This document shows positions 29,816-39,303 of a stretch of DNA of 64,000 nt, piece after piece. The DNA comes from Bradyrhizobium sp. 139 (lineage in GTDB: Bacteria > Pseudomonadota > Alphaproteobacteria > Rhizobiales > Xanthobacteraceae). Both the position numbers and the translations under genes were made by a program. Under the pieces are notes generated by a model. The model did not search any database, was not told the DNA's origin, and saw only the letters and a list, made by a program, of their open reading frames with translations. The stretch lies in assembly GCF_023074175.1 (NCBI RefSeq), contig NZ_JADPKS010000149.1:62001-126000 (forward strand), read 5' to 3'. The first letter of the stretch is position 1; each line of letters begins with the position of its first letter.

Positions 29816-30572
29816 GTTCGTGCCTGCACACTGTCGATGAGCGGCGCAATTGCGGCGGTCGCGCTCAGTCACAATTCGGTCTTGACAGCCGCAGCTCTGG
29901 TTTTAGCGGGTGCCGTATGGACCATCGTGTGGACGCTGTTCAACATTGGCGTGCAGCTCTCCGCCCCGCGCTGGGTTGCGGGCCGCTCCGTTGCGGCTTG
30001 GCAGGCTGCGTTCTCTGGCGGCCTCGCAGTTGGCAGTTGGGGCTGGGGTCGCCTAGCCGATGCCGTCGGTGTCGACATCACGCTGCTCGTCTCTGCCGGA
30101 CTGATGCTGCTCTTGCCGCTGCTTGGGTGCTGGCTGCGCATGCCGGCCATCACCGAGCGCGGGGAGGGCGCCGAGATGCTTGCCGATCCTAAGGTGCGGC
30201 TCCCGCTCCTACCGGAGCGGCCCACTGGTGGTTGAGCTCGAATATCGGGTGGCCCTGGAGAATGCCCGAGCCTTCCATAACGTCATGCAGGATGTGCAGC
30301 TCTACCGGCAACGCAACGGGGCCTATGGTTGGTCAATTGCGCGTGATATCGCCGACCCCGAGCTGTGGACCGAGCGCTATCACTGCCCGACATGGCTCGA
30401 TTATTTGCGCCAACGCAACCGCTGGACCCAGTCGGAACGTGCATTAGATGAGAAGGCCATGGCTTTCCATATCGGGCCTGAGCCCGTGCGTATCCGTCGT
30501 ATGCTGGAGCGTCCGTTTGGATCGGTACGCTGGAAGGATGATGTTCCCGACCGCGCCGCGAGTGAGCTCTAG
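29816..30572 (+). pseudogene. MFS transporter (MFS_3/EntS-like) C-terminal remnant with ABM-like tail
   Basis: The frame that carries the end of gabD continues without a stop into ALSHNSVLTAAALVLAGAVW and WVAGRSVAAWQAAFSGGLAV GSWGWGRLAD, the last transmembrane part of an MFS exporter. A shift near 30230 leads to VELEYRVALENARAFHNVMQ and DPELWTERYHCPTWLDYLRQ RNR, the soluble C-terminal domain found on some Bradyrhizobium MFS_3 proteins, which resembles antibiotic-biosynthesis monooxygenase folds. The N-terminal two thirds are missing. Confidence 0.7.
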
Positions 30573-30738
30573 TTGTTGGTCGGGAGCGCGGCGCAAGCAC
30601 TAGCTGTCGTCCCTTCCATCACACCCGCATTCAAGGACCCCGGGCACGTTGACGCGCTTGCGCTTGGCTAAGCCTTCGCCGTCAATCAAGTTGGGTAAAG
30701 GACTTCCACCTCCAAGCTGTCGCTCATACTCGGCACAC

Positions 30739-30765
30739 AAAAAGGGCCACTCTGATGAGCGGCCC
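30739..30765 (-). terminator. Rho-independent terminator of the alanine dehydrogenase gene
   Basis: On the minus strand GGGCCGCT-CATCAG-AGTGGCCC (8 bp with one G-T pair) followed by TTTTT, about 40 bases after the stop. Confidence 0.85.
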
Positions 30766-30803
30766 AAGTCTGCGACGAAATGTCCCGTAGGGGACCTCTA
30801 GGA

Positions 30804-31916
30804 TCAGGCCGCAGCCTGTTCGATCGGCGAGAAGGGAAGACCAAGGCTCTCGGCGACAGCCTTATAGGTTAACCGGCCCCGGTAGACGTTCAGGCCTGCG
30901 CGGAGATGCGGATTTTCGAGCACAGCTGCAAATCCTTTACTGGCGAGAGCCAAACCAAAAGGCAGCGTAGCGTTGTTGAGTGCCTGGCTTGAGGTGAGCG
31001 GCACAGCTCCCGGCATGTTTGCGACACAATAGTGGATAACGCCATCCACCTCATAGGTTGGATCGGCATGTGTCGTTGCCCGCGATGTCTCGAAACATCC
31101 GCCCTGATCGATCGCTACGTCCACGATCACGGAGCCTTTGCGCATCGAACTCAACATACCGCGGCTGACCAGTTTCGGCGCGCTCGCGCCAGGAACGAGG
31201 ACGGCACCAATGACAACATCCGCCGCAAATACCTCTTCTTCAACGGCGTCGATCGTCGAGAATCTGGTACGTACTCGCCCTTCGAACAGCTCATCCAGTT
31301 CGCGAAGCCTGGGAATCGAACGGTCGAGGATCGTGACCTCAGCGCCCAAGCCTGCCGCCATCCGTGCAGCGTGAGTGCCGACAACGCCCCCGCCGATCAC
31401 CACAATGCGAGCGGGTGGCACGCCCGGTACCCCGCCAATCAGCAGTCCCCGTCCGCCCGCGTACCGCTTCAGCGCCGCACCCGCGGCTTCAATCGCAAGT
31501 CTTCCCGCAACCTCGCTCATAGGGGCAAGTAGTGGAAGGCCACCGTGCGCGTCGGTCACAGTTTCATAGGCAATTGCGGTGCAGCCAGATTTCATGAGGC
31601 CCTTCGCCTGCTCCGGATCCGGAGCCAAATGCAGATAGGTGAAGAGGATCTGGTTTTCTCGAAGCTGCGTCCATTCGGAGCGCTGTGGCTCCTTGACTTT
31701 CACGATCATTTCGCTCGACGCGAATACCTCGCGAGCAGAGGTCGCAATCGTCGCGCCAGCTTTGCGGTAGTCATCATCTGTCGCGCCAATCCCGGCGCCG
31801 GAGTTGTTCTCGACCAATGCGCTGTGGCCAGCTGCAACGTATTCGCGGACGGCCCCAGGCGTTAGGCCGACGCGGTATTCGTGCGTCTTGATTTCCTTGG
31901 GAACACCGACCTTCAT
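30804..31916 (-). CDS. ald: alanine dehydrogenase
   Basis: 370 residues, the normal length. It catalyses reversible NAD-dependent deamination of L-alanine to pyruvate and ammonia. MKVGVPKEIKTHEYRVGLTP gives Arg15; KVKEPQ holds Lys75 and TYLHLAP holds His96, the known substrate and catalytic residues. The NAD-binding loop is VVIGGGVVGTHAARMAAGLG, and HYCVANMPGAVPLTSS closes the active site. I chose the ATG at 31916 (AAGGAG seven bases upstream) over a TTG two codons earlier. Monocistronic, with its own terminator, and intact among decayed neighbours; in rhizobia Ald can affect the alanine exported by bacteroids. Confidence 0.95.
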   Translation of the reverse strand: MKVGVPKEIKTHEYRVGLTPGAVREYVAAGHSALVENNSGAGIGATDDDYRKAGATIATSAREVFASSEMIVKVKEPQRSEWTQLRENQILFTYLHLAPDPEQAKGLMKSGCTAIAYETVTDAHGGLPLLAPMSEVAGRLAIEAAGAALKRYAGGRGLLIGGVPGVPPARIVVIGGGVVGTHAARMAAGLGAEVTILDRSIPRLRELDELFEGRVRTRFSTIDAVEEEVFAADVVIGAVLVPGASAPKLVSRGMLSSMRKGSVIVDVAIDQGGCFETSRATTHADPTYEVDGVIHYCVANMPGAVPLTSSQALNNATLPFGLALASKGFAAVLENPHLRAGLNVYRGRLTYKAVAESLGLPFSPIEQAAA

Positions 31917-32244
31917 TTGCAATCTCCTTGGCGAGCAGCTCGTTGTAATCGGAAGAGCGGTACAAACCTGCGAGGCGAGAAGCCAAATAGCGCAATAATC
32001 CGGCGATCTTCCCCGCCTGCTTGCAGGATTTCGAACAGACGATCGAAGAGCGCCGAGTTGGCTGGGATGTTACCACAGGGTGGCAAGACCTGATGCGGCC
32101 CTGGCAGCCACACCAGGCACTCGTGATCAGGATTGATCTACGCGGGACTGGATCGACTTCTTCGTTGTTTTGCCTCATTCGCAACGATGCTCGATTCGCT
32201 AACACGAGTAGCGCTTGCGAGGGAGGCCCGCGGGTTCATCGAAG
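31917..32244. other. gap between divergent ald and luxR remnant
   Basis: About 330 bases; would hold both promoters. No clear regulatory motif found. Confidence 0.35.
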
Positions 32245-32925
32245 ATGGAACGGGTTTTTCAAAGCTTTGCTGAACGATTGACCGAAAGCACGCATCGAGA
32301 CGCAGCTCAGCAGAGTATGGCTGAGGTCGCCGCTGCGCTCAAACTGTCGCGCTTCGCATATTTCGCTCTTCCCCGTGAGCCGGGCAGTGCTCCCAACCTG
32401 ATCTCGACATATCCCCTCCTGGACCGCCATCTATCTGCAGCGCGGCTACGAATCCGTCGATCCGGTGGTACGTCGGGCAATGCGCCAGCCTAAGCCTTGA
32501 GATGGGGCTTGGATTTGAAGCGCGAAATCGGTCGGAGTCCGAACGCGCTTTGTTCGAAGAAGCCGAAACTTTGGGATTCGCTGCGGGTGTACATTTCCTA
32601 TCCACGATGACAAGGGCGCAGTCGCCGCGCAGAGCTTTGCAAGTGACGAGCGTCGAAGTGGTTTCGAGCGCGCGCTTGTCGCGCACGCCCAGAGTCTGCG
32701 ATTAATCGCAACGTTTTCCCATGAGCATGCAAAACGCTTCTGGACGATTGATCGCATGGTCGGCGGCGTGGTGCTGTCTCCTCGCGAGTACCAGTGTCTC
32801 GAATGGTCCGCGCGCGGTAAATCGGCTGGGGAGATCGGGATCATTCTCGGCATCGCAGAGCGAACCGCGGGATTTCACCTGGACAACGCCCGTGCGAAGC
32901 TCGGTGTCAGCTCGTTTCGTAAAAG
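32245..32925 (+). pseudogene. LuxR-family quorum-sensing regulator, frameshifted
   Basis: MERVFQSFAERLTESTHRDA, then AAALKLSRFAYFALPREPGS, open an autoinducer-binding domain. After a shift near 32415 another frame gives IYLQRGYESVDPVVRRAM, a typical LuxR segment. Another shift leads to VVLSPREYQCLEWSARGKSA and GEIGIILGIAERTAGFHLDN with ARAKLGV, the C-terminal LuxR helix-turn-helix. So both domains are present but in at least three frames. Related TraR-type proteins activate conjugation genes with acyl-homoserine lactone. It lies directly before a luxI remnant and next to the trb operon. Confidence 0.75.
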
Positions 32926-32927
32926 CG

Positions 32928-33539
32928 ATGCAGCTCACCACGCCGGAGTCCTACGGGGAATTCGTCCACGATCTCGCCGAGATGCACCGGCTGCGCTACC
33001 GCGTTTTCAAGCAGCGCCTGGATTGGCGTGTAGGTCAGCGGCGACATGGAAGTCGACGAGTTTGACGTCCTTCGACCCGTGCATCTACTGAACCGCTCGG
33101 AGCCGGACGTATTCAAGGTTGCGTCCGGCTTTTGCCTTCGACCCGTCCAAACATGCTGAGGGACACCTTCCCGATCCGGCTGGACGGGCAGCCGGCGCCA
33201 CGAAGCGATCGGATCTGGGAGAGCAGCCGATTCGCGCCGGATGTTCCCGCGGATGCGCCGAAAGCGAGCGGCGGACTTGCTGCTGCCAGTTACGAGCTGT
33301 TTGCGGGCATCATTGAATTCGGTCTTTCCATTGAATTGATCGAAATCGTCACTGTGACCGACGCCCGCATGGAGCGCATTCTTCGCCGGGCCGGATGGCC
33401 CCTTCGCAGAGTGGGAAAAGCTCGCCCTCTCGGAAACACCACGGCGGTTGCCGGGTACCTGGAGGTCTCGCCCGATGCGTTGGACCGCATCCGCAAGGCG
33501 GGGCACATCTCGGGACCGGCGCTTCAAGCGGCTGCCTAG
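32928..33539 (+). pseudogene. acyl-homoserine-lactone synthase (LuxI/TraI family), two frameshifts
   Basis: Frame one: YGEFVHDLAEMHRLRYRVFK, the N-terminal LuxI motif. Frame two after about 33030: VSGDMEVDEFDVLRPVHLLN. Frame three after about 33100: RIQGCVRLLPSTRPNMLRDT, then WESSRFAPD and TDARMERILRRAGWPLRRVG to a stop at 33539. These contain the conserved Arg, Phe, Trp, Asp and Arg positions of autoinducer synthases, in about 204 codons. Only two indels separate it from a complete gene. It starts three bases after the luxR remnant. An intact enzyme would make the signal for the LuxR partner. Confidence 0.82.
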
Positions 33540-33654
33540 GTTCTGGAAGCAAACCGAATCGCAGCATCGCTGCAGATTGGTGTGGAAGGCCGCTCTTCTC
33601 TCTCAAGACTTGCGATGCACAAGCCACGCGAACACGACGGTCACTTCGAGTCAG

Positions 33655-34563
33655 TAAAGCGCTCGAACTGAAACACCTGAGATCGGCCGTGGCTGCGGCC
33701 GATTGCGAGAGCGTTCGTCCGCCGAGTTGCTGAGGTCCCAACAATTGAGCCTCAGCCGGACAATGGCGAGTTTGAGCACCACTTGGGCCTTCCAATTTTC
33801 GAGCGCTTCAGCGAAGGTGTGCGCCCAACGCGGCCCAGCTGCGACGTCCTTCGGTTGGCCAGGACCATCCTGGAGGAATTCGACGCACTCATCGCAACCG
33901 CGCGATCCGTTCACAACAGCGAAACCGGCCGTCTGAGCGTCGGTTTCTGCACATCGGTTTCGGCCGGCAATCTGCAAGCCTCCTTACTTGAGTTCAAAGA
34001 GCGGTTCCCGCAGATCGCGCTTGCGACGGTTGAACGAGCAAGAACACGTTTAGCAGCGGCACTCCGCAACGGAGCGCTTGATCTCCTGATCGTCACGGGG
34101 CGCTTGCCCTTTTTGGGCACTAAAGCCATGTCTCTGTGGAGCGAGCGTGTTCTCGTTGCCTTGCCTCATGACCATCCTCTCAGTTCGGACGAGACTGTCT
34201 ACTGGACCGACCTGCGCGGCAGAGATGGTGCTGCTCAGCCACTACGACCCCGGAAAGGAGCTCGAATATATTCTGGTTTCCAAGCTCGTTTCGCCTGAGG
34301 CCCGCCCAAAAATCGAGTGCCACGACGTCAGTCGCGGCATCATCAAAAGCCTGATCAGCATGAACACAGGAATAAGCCTCGTGCTCGAGTCCGACATAGG
34401 TGCAAATTTGGCGGACCTTGTCTACCGAGAGCTGCGCGATGGCGCGGGTGCGAGCCGATTCGAGTTTCCTGCCTATTGGCGCGCCGACAATGCGAACCCG
34501 GCCCTGCAGGAATTCCTGAAGTTACTCTCCGAGGGCTATTCCTCGCCTTCGATCGGTCGCTGA
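33655..34563 (+). pseudogene. LysR-family transcriptional regulator, frameshifted
   Basis: ELKHLRSAVAAADCESV opens the winged helix-turn-helix, and shifts near 33715 and 33780 lead to LGLPIFERFSEGVRPTR. A substrate-binding domain follows (RLSVGFCTSVSAGNLQASLL, LDLLIVTGRLPF, LVALPHDHPLS), with another shift near 34220 to the last part ending PALQEFLKLLSEGYSSPSIG. Total about 300 residues, normal for LysR. Its 3' end overlaps the convergent DUF2274 gene by 28 bases. LysR genes are often found at this end of similar trb clusters, so it was probably a regulator of the element. Confidence 0.78.
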
Positions 34564-34778
34564 CGCGCGCGGCGCGCTTTCCGAAAGCTCCTATCGGCCG
34601 CCATGAACCGGGCCAGCATGGGCGCGATAAGCTTGGCCGGTTCTCCGATCGGCTGAGCGGTCTCCTGTGCAAGAATCTCGGCATATGCCACGAGATCCCT
34701 ATGCACGCTCGCGGGCAGTTCATGCGCAATCTTGACCGGCTTGTCGTCTTCGATAGCTCCGAGCTTAAGCTTTGCCAT
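34536..34778 (-). CDS. DUF2274-family protein, last gene of the trb operon
   Basis: 80 residues, MAKLKLGAIEDDKPVKIAHE then LPASVHRDLVAYAEILAQET and PAKLIAPMLARFMAADRSFR. This is the DUF2274 pattern, a small protein almost always just after trbI. It starts five bases after the trbI stop. The VKI..ELP...H..L segment resembles a ribbon-helix-helix DNA-binding protein, so a repressor role is possible but unproven. Confidence 0.82.
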   Translation of the reverse strand: MAKLKLGAIEDDKPVKIAHELPASVHRDLVAYAEILAQETAQPIGEPAKLIAPMLARFMAADRSFRKARRARQRPIEGEE

Positions 34779-34783
34779 CGTCC

Positions 34784-35989
34784 TTACCCTCTATACGGTT
34801 CGAGCACCAGGTCACGGTTGACGATCACCCGTACCGGAAATCCCGGACGGATCGTCAAAGTCGGCTGTATGTTGAGATTGCGGCGGACCACCTGCTGGCC
34901 TGTTTGATTGATCGAATCCCCAGCTCCACGGCGGAGGGCGGCAAGGAGATCGTTGTTGGTATTGCCGTTATCCGCCCCGGAATTCACCTCCGTGCCGACG
35001 GAAAGCAGCGTCGAAAGAGCGGCCGCCCCCAACAGCTCCTTCCAATGATTGTCGACCTCGTCCTCAAGACCAGAGTACCCTGCCGCATCTGCACCGGGCT
35101 GCCGTTCCAAAACAATCGACCTCCCATTCGGCATGATAAGGCGCGTCCAGACCAGGAGCACGCGCGACTGCCCAAATGCGACCTGGCTATCGTAGCTCCC
35201 GATCAGCCTTGCTCCCTGGGGGATAAGGCGAGCTCGCCCGGTAGGAGAATCGTACACCGATTCTGTGACTTGCGCCGTGATCTGGCCAGGCAGGTCGGAG
35301 CGGATTCCTGTGATGAGAGCGGCCGGAATGACCGTTCCGGCCTGAACGACAAAAGGCGAAGCCGGCCTCACAAGGCGATCGGAGCTTGTCGTCCGACGAT
35401 CGACCGTTGCACTGACGAACGCAAGCTTTCGGTCTTGGCCATTCTGAGCAAATGCTTCGTCGGATGATGGCGCGGCGCTTGAACGGGTTTCGCTCGATGA
35501 AGTGGCAGGGGCTTGTGGCCGGAAATTGGTGCTGGCAAATACCTTGCTGGTCCGTGCCGCCTCGCTCTCCTGGTTGACACGCTGCTGTTCGGCATCGATA
35601 CCGAGCGAGCTGGACGTCGAAGATCCCTGTGCTGCGACGATCGGCCGGCCGAGATCGCCGGGCAAAGGCGGCCCCAAGCGCGGCACGTCCTTCGGGATCT
35701 CGGTGTAATCCTTTGGTAAGGTCGCGAGCTGATCGGCGACATTGTGGTGGTCGGTCGCGTAAAGCTCCTCGGGCGCCGAAGTACGTGACCGTTTCTCGTG
35801 CAGCGCCCAGAGCACCGCGCCAGTGATCAGCGCGAGCACAAAGGCGCTGCCGCCCATAAGGACTTTCCGCGAGAGGCGCGCGACTTTTGGCCGATCCGGC
35901 CGGAGCCGCAGGGTTTCGGCGATCTCTTCCGGCGGCTTGCCTCGAGGCGCTTCCTTTGGTGTATCGATGGCCTGGTCAGTATCGTTCAA
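34784..35989 (-). CDS. trbI: conjugal transfer protein TrbI (VirB10-like)
   Basis: 401 residues. One N-terminal membrane segment (about residues 45-65, VLMGGSAFVLALITGAVLWA) after a cytoplasmic head, a proline-rich periplasmic linker, then the VirB10 domain with VQAGTVIPAALITGIRSDLP, SYDSQVAFGQSRVLLVWTRL and ending in FPVRVIVNRDLVLEPYRG. TrbI spans inner and outer membranes as part of the type IV secretion core. It overlaps trbG by four bases. Complete. Confidence 0.92.
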   Translation of the reverse strand: MNDTDQAIDTPKEAPRGKPPEEIAETLRLRPDRPKVARLSRKVLMGGSAFVLALITGAVLWALHEKRSRTSAPEELYATDHHNVADQLATLPKDYTEIPKDVPRLGPPLPGDLGRPIVAAQGSSTSSSLGIDAEQQRVNQESEAARTSKVFASTNFRPQAPATSSSETRSSAAPSSDEAFAQNGQDRKLAFVSATVDRRTTSSDRLVRPASPFVVQAGTVIPAALITGIRSDLPGQITAQVTESVYDSPTGRARLIPQGARLIGSYDSQVAFGQSRVLLVWTRLIMPNGRSIVLERQPGADAAGYSGLEDEVDNHWKELLGAAALSTLLSVGTEVNSGADNGNTNNDLLAALRRGAGDSINQTGQQVVRRNLNIQPTLTIRPGFPVRVIVNRDLVLEPYRG

Positions 35990-36960
35990 AGCGACCTCCC
36001 GTCGGTTCGCACGATCCTGACCTTCTGCTGGTGCTCCTCGCCCAGCCTCAGTTCCGCGGCCGCGAACAGCCGGTCAACAATCAGCACATTTCCGTAAGCG
36101 CGGTAGTTGACGATCTCGGTTTTGCCGTCGAGCCCGATCACGAAGAGCGGCGGCATCTCGCCCTGACTGACGCCGGGGGAGAATTCAATGTAGGTTTTTC
36201 GGCCGTCATCATAAGCGTTGACGGGACGCCAAGGCGGGCTGTCGCCCTCGATGGCGTAGCGATACCGGCGCGCCGGCAGGTCCGGAATAAAGGGTGCCGG
36301 CGGCAAAGCTCGATTTCGCCCAGCACGATCCGCCGGATAGAACCAGGCGACCGAGGGCATATAGGGCTTTTCTTTAGCGCGAAGTTCGATCAGGTAAGTA
36401 CGGCGATCAGTATTGACGACGAGGTTGGTCTCGATCGAGGGACGGGTTGGCTTGACCATGATGTGAACGCGGCGGGCATCGCCGTTGCCACTCTCGGTGT
36501 CGCCCACCACCCAGCGGACCGTATCGCCTGCGGCGACCGGTCCTGAGCCGATCAGCTGCTCACCGGGCTCGAGGGCAATGTCCGTAATTTGCCCCGGCGC
36601 GGCATAGATCTGGTAGAGCGCGCCCGGACTATAGGAAAACACTTGCACCGCATTGTAGTAGCCGGCTTTGCGAGGCTGCACGCGTGCAGCGTCATTTGCG
36701 GTTTCGATGCGCTCGACAGGCTCCTTGGCCTCCGCGCTCTTGCCGCCTCGTGCAGCCTTCCAGGCCGGCGGCACATGCAGCGATCGCGGGCGATCATCGG
36801 CAGGCGCCGGCAAGTCCGGTGCCGGCGGGAGCTCGTTGTCGTAGCTGATTTGGGGCGGCCGGAAGGTCGTGCAGCCGCCGAGCGTCGAGACACAGACCAG
36901 AAGAGCCAGAGGCAAGCACGGCCGCACTTTTCGTGACACAACAACGAGACCTGACGGCAT
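35986..36960 (-). CDS. trbG: conjugal transfer protein TrbG (VirB9-like)
   Basis: 324 residues. MPSGLVVVSRKVRPCLPLAL continues to STLGGCTTF, a lipoprotein signal with the lipobox Cys at about residue 30. The VirB9/CagX domain follows: QVFSYSPGALYQIYAAPGQI, DIALEPGEQLIGSGPVAAGD TVRWVVG and a C-terminal MPPLFVIGLDGKTEIVNYRA. It forms the outer-membrane core complex with TrbI. The start is one base after the trbF stop; a longer in-frame extension upstream overlaps trbF and is rejected. Confidence 0.92.
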   Translation of the reverse strand: MPSGLVVVSRKVRPCLPLALLVCVSTLGGCTTFRPPQISYDNELPPAPDLPAPADDRPRSLHVPPAWKAARGGKSAEAKEPVERIETANDAARVQPRKAGYYNAVQVFSYSPGALYQIYAAPGQITDIALEPGEQLIGSGPVAAGDTVRWVVGDTESGNGDARRVHIMVKPTRPSIETNLVVNTDRRTYLIELRAKEKPYMPSVAWFYPADRAGRNRALPPAPFIPDLPARRYRYAIEGDSPPWRPVNAYDDGRKTYIEFSPGVSQGEMPPLFVIGLDGKTEIVNYRAYGNVLIVDRLFAAAELRLGEEHQQKVRIVRTDGRSL

Positions 36961-36961
36961 G

Positions 36962-37642
36962 TTAGCCGAGCTCCTTTGACCAGTTGATCGCGGTGACGTA
37001 GATGCCAAGGGGATTTTTGCGTAGGCGATCCAGGTCGCGAGGCATCTCCACGACGATGGTAAGGATCGCAGTCCACCGTTCCGTTGCGGCAAGTTGGCCG
37101 TTGTCGTAGCGGCGCTCGATCCAGGCGAGGCGAAAGCTCTCAGGCGAGGCTCGGATGACGCTCGAGACCTCGATCGCGATTTGCGTCTTTCCGAGCTTGG
37201 CGAAGGGGTCGTTGTTGCGGGCATAGTCGTTGAGTGCGGCGGCGCCGCGATCGGTCGTGAAGTCGTAGGCACGCAGCCAGCTCTCGCGGAGGACAATCGC
37301 GTCCATCGGCAGGCCGCGGACGTGCTCGATGAAGCGCGCCAGGTGAAACGCTATTTGAGGGTCCGTCGGCTGATAGGCAGCATTTGCAGGGGCAACTGCT
37401 TTCGCTTCACCCAATTGATCGACCTCAACCACCCAGGGCGTGATCGTGCCATGGGCTGATTGCCAGACCAGAGCTCCGGCAAAACCGGCGGAGAGGAACA
37501 GGCAGCCGAATGCCATGAGCCGCCAGTTCTTGGCCTGGACTCGTGCTGCACCAATGCGGTCATCCCAGACTTGAGCTGCGCGTTGATAGGGCGTGACCGG
37601 CTCCGGCGTGCGGCCATAGTGAACGGCCGATCGTTTGAACAT
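36962..37642 (-). CDS. trbF: conjugal transfer protein TrbF (VirB8-like)
   Basis: 226 residues. N-terminal cytoplasmic part MFKRSAVHYGRTPEPVTPYQ, a membrane segment about residues 42-62, and a periplasmic VirB8 domain with WVVEVDQLGEAKAVAPANAA, IALHL-type segment (IAFHLARFIEHVRGLP) and RDLDRLRKNPLGIYVTAINW near the end. VirB8 proteins nucleate assembly of the type IV channel. 51 bases after trbL. Complete. Confidence 0.92.
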   Translation of the reverse strand: MFKRSAVHYGRTPEPVTPYQRAAQVWDDRIGAARVQAKNWRLMAFGCLFLSAGFAGALVWQSAHGTITPWVVEVDQLGEAKAVAPANAAYQPTDPQIAFHLARFIEHVRGLPMDAIVLRESWLRAYDFTTDRGAAALNDYARNNDPFAKLGKTQIAIEVSSVIRASPESFRLAWIERRYDNGQLAATERWTAILTIVVEMPRDLDRLRKNPLGIYVTAINWSKELG

Positions 37643-37693
37643 TTGTCTGACCTCAAGGCATGGTTGGAAATGGATTTTGGAGAGACAGCGAAC

Positions 37694-38926
37694 TCAGCGA
37701 TTGTCTTGTGAGAGGTCGACCGATGCGCCACTCCCGCCGTGATCGCCTGACCGAACCGCGTGCGTGGCCGCTGATGCTCCATGCTGGATGGTCTGCGCCC
37801 GCTTCATACGCCGAACCCAGGCTGGCGGACTGTCGGGCGCGGCCGAGGAGCCCCCCTCCTCCTGACCGACAGGACCGGTCCCTCGCCCAAGTCCGGCTGC
37901 GAGCGAACGCAAGGGACTTGCCGCGCCTGGCGCGCTCGCCTCGACGCCGGAGCTTCGCGTCCGCAACATGTTCATCGCGCCACTTGCAATCGCGCTTCCA
38001 CCGCGCAGCGAGCCCGCAATCGCGCCGGCGGCAAGACCTGCAGCGCCGGCGGCGACGCCAGCTCCTGCCGCGATCACCCCACCGGCAGCGAGGCCTGTGC
38101 CGACGGCGGTGCCTGCGCCAAGCTGCGGACCTCCGGAGACGATGCCATTGGCGATACCGGGGCCGAAGATGCCAAGGCCCAAGAGGGCGAGCGCGCCCAG
38201 GACAAGTGCCATCGCATTCTCGATGGTCGGCCGGTTGCCGCCAAAGCCGCCCGTGAACTGCGAGAACAAGGTCGATCCGATGCCCACGATGACGGCAAGG
38301 ACCAGAATCTTGACCCCCGATGAGATGACATTGCCCAGCACCCGTTCGGCCGCAAAAGCGGTCTTGCCGAACAGGCCGAAGGGGATCAGGACGAACCCGG
38401 CAAGTGTCGTCAGCTTGAATTCGATGAGGGTGACGAACAGCTGGATCGCCAGGATAAAGAACGCGAGCAGCACCACGATCCAAGCAAACAGCAGGACCAC
38501 GATTTGCACGAAATTCTCAAAGAAGCTGACATAGCCCATCAGCCCAGAGATGGAGTCCAGGATCGGCCGGCCTGCATCAAGGCCAACCTGCGCAATGCGG
38601 CCCGGCCTAAGGAAATCTGCTGACGAAAGGCTTGTCCCTGAGGCTTTCAGGCCTAGCCCCGCAAAACTTTCGAAGACCATCCGGGCGAGGTTATTCCAAT
38701 TGCCAATCAGGTAAGCAAAGACGCCGACAAACAAGGTTTTCTTGACCAGCCGGGCGATGATGTCCTCGTCTATTCCGAACGACCAGAACAGGCCAGCCAG
38801 GGTGATGTCGATTGCAGCCAGCGTTGTGGCGACATATCCAACTTCGCCGCCGACGAGACCGAATCCCGAATCGATGTAGCGGGTAAAGGTTTCCAGAAAC
38901 TGGTCGATAACGCCCGTACCACCCAT
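37694..38926 (-). CDS. trbL: conjugal transfer protein TrbL (VirB6-like)
   Basis: 410 residues. Five to seven hydrophobic segments between residues 25 and 300 (for example TTLAAIDITLAGLFWSFGID, FVQIVVLLFAWIVVLLAFFI) and a long glycine-alanine-rich tail, as in TrbL. The conserved GVFAYLIGNWNNLARMVFES is present. It forms part of the inner-membrane channel. The ATG at 38926 lies three bases after the trbK-type gene. Confidence 0.92.
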   Translation of the reverse strand: MGGTGVIDQFLETFTRYIDSGFGLVGGEVGYVATTLAAIDITLAGLFWSFGIDEDIIARLVKKTLFVGVFAYLIGNWNNLARMVFESFAGLGLKASGTSLSSADFLRPGRIAQVGLDAGRPILDSISGLMGYVSFFENFVQIVVLLFAWIVVLLAFFILAIQLFVTLIEFKLTTLAGFVLIPFGLFGKTAFAAERVLGNVISSGVKILVLAVIVGIGSTLFSQFTGGFGGNRPTIENAMALVLGALALLGLGIFGPGIANGIVSGGPQLGAGTAVGTGLAAGGVIAAGAGVAAGAAGLAAGAIAGSLRGGSAIASGAMNMLRTRSSGVEASAPGAASPLRSLAAGLGRGTGPVGQEEGGSSAAPDSPPAWVRRMKRAQTIQHGASAATHAVRSGDHGGSGASVDLSQDNR

Positions 38927-38929
38927 GGC

Positions 38930-39301
38930 TCACTCGCTTTGGCTTGGAAGGGAGAAAAAGCCGGACGGGAGGCGACTTTCGTCCTTACGCGGGACTGGAG
39001 AGGAGAATGGCGCCGCGCCGGTCCGGCTATCCGAACCATCAATTGACCTGCTTCCGCCTAAGAACTGACTGCGCTGCTCAGCCCAGATCTTCTGGCATTC
39101 GAGCAGAGCGTCCTTCTGCTCGTAGGTGACGGTACGGCATTGCTCGAGCTTAGCTGCGGTCACATCCGGTTTTGAGGCCAGAGAGACGGAAGACTGGGTC
39201 GCGCTCTCGTCGGTGCGCAGGCGAATGGCGCAGGTGGCAACCAACAGGACAGCAAGACCAGCTGCTGCCGCGACAGGTAGTCGTTCAAATCGTATTTTCA
39301 T
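38930..39301 (-). CDS. trbK: putative entry-exclusion protein TrbK-alt
   Basis: 123 residues. An N-terminal membrane anchor (RLPVAAAAGLAVLLVATCAI) with a possible lipobox Cys, followed by a short soluble part with LEQCRTVTYEQKDALLECQK IWAEQRSQFL. This paired-Cys, IWAE...F pattern is that of the TrbK-alt family found between trbJ and trbL in rhizobial and related clusters. Entry exclusion stops transfer between identical donors. It starts two bases after the trbJ stop. Confidence 0.8.
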   Translation of the reverse strand: MKIRFERLPVAAAAGLAVLLVATCAIRLRTDESATQSSVSLASKPDVTAAKLEQCRTVTYEQKDALLECQKIWAEQRSQFLGGSRSIDGSDSRTGAAPFSSPVPRKDESRLPSGFFSLPSQSE

Positions 39302-39303
39302 GA

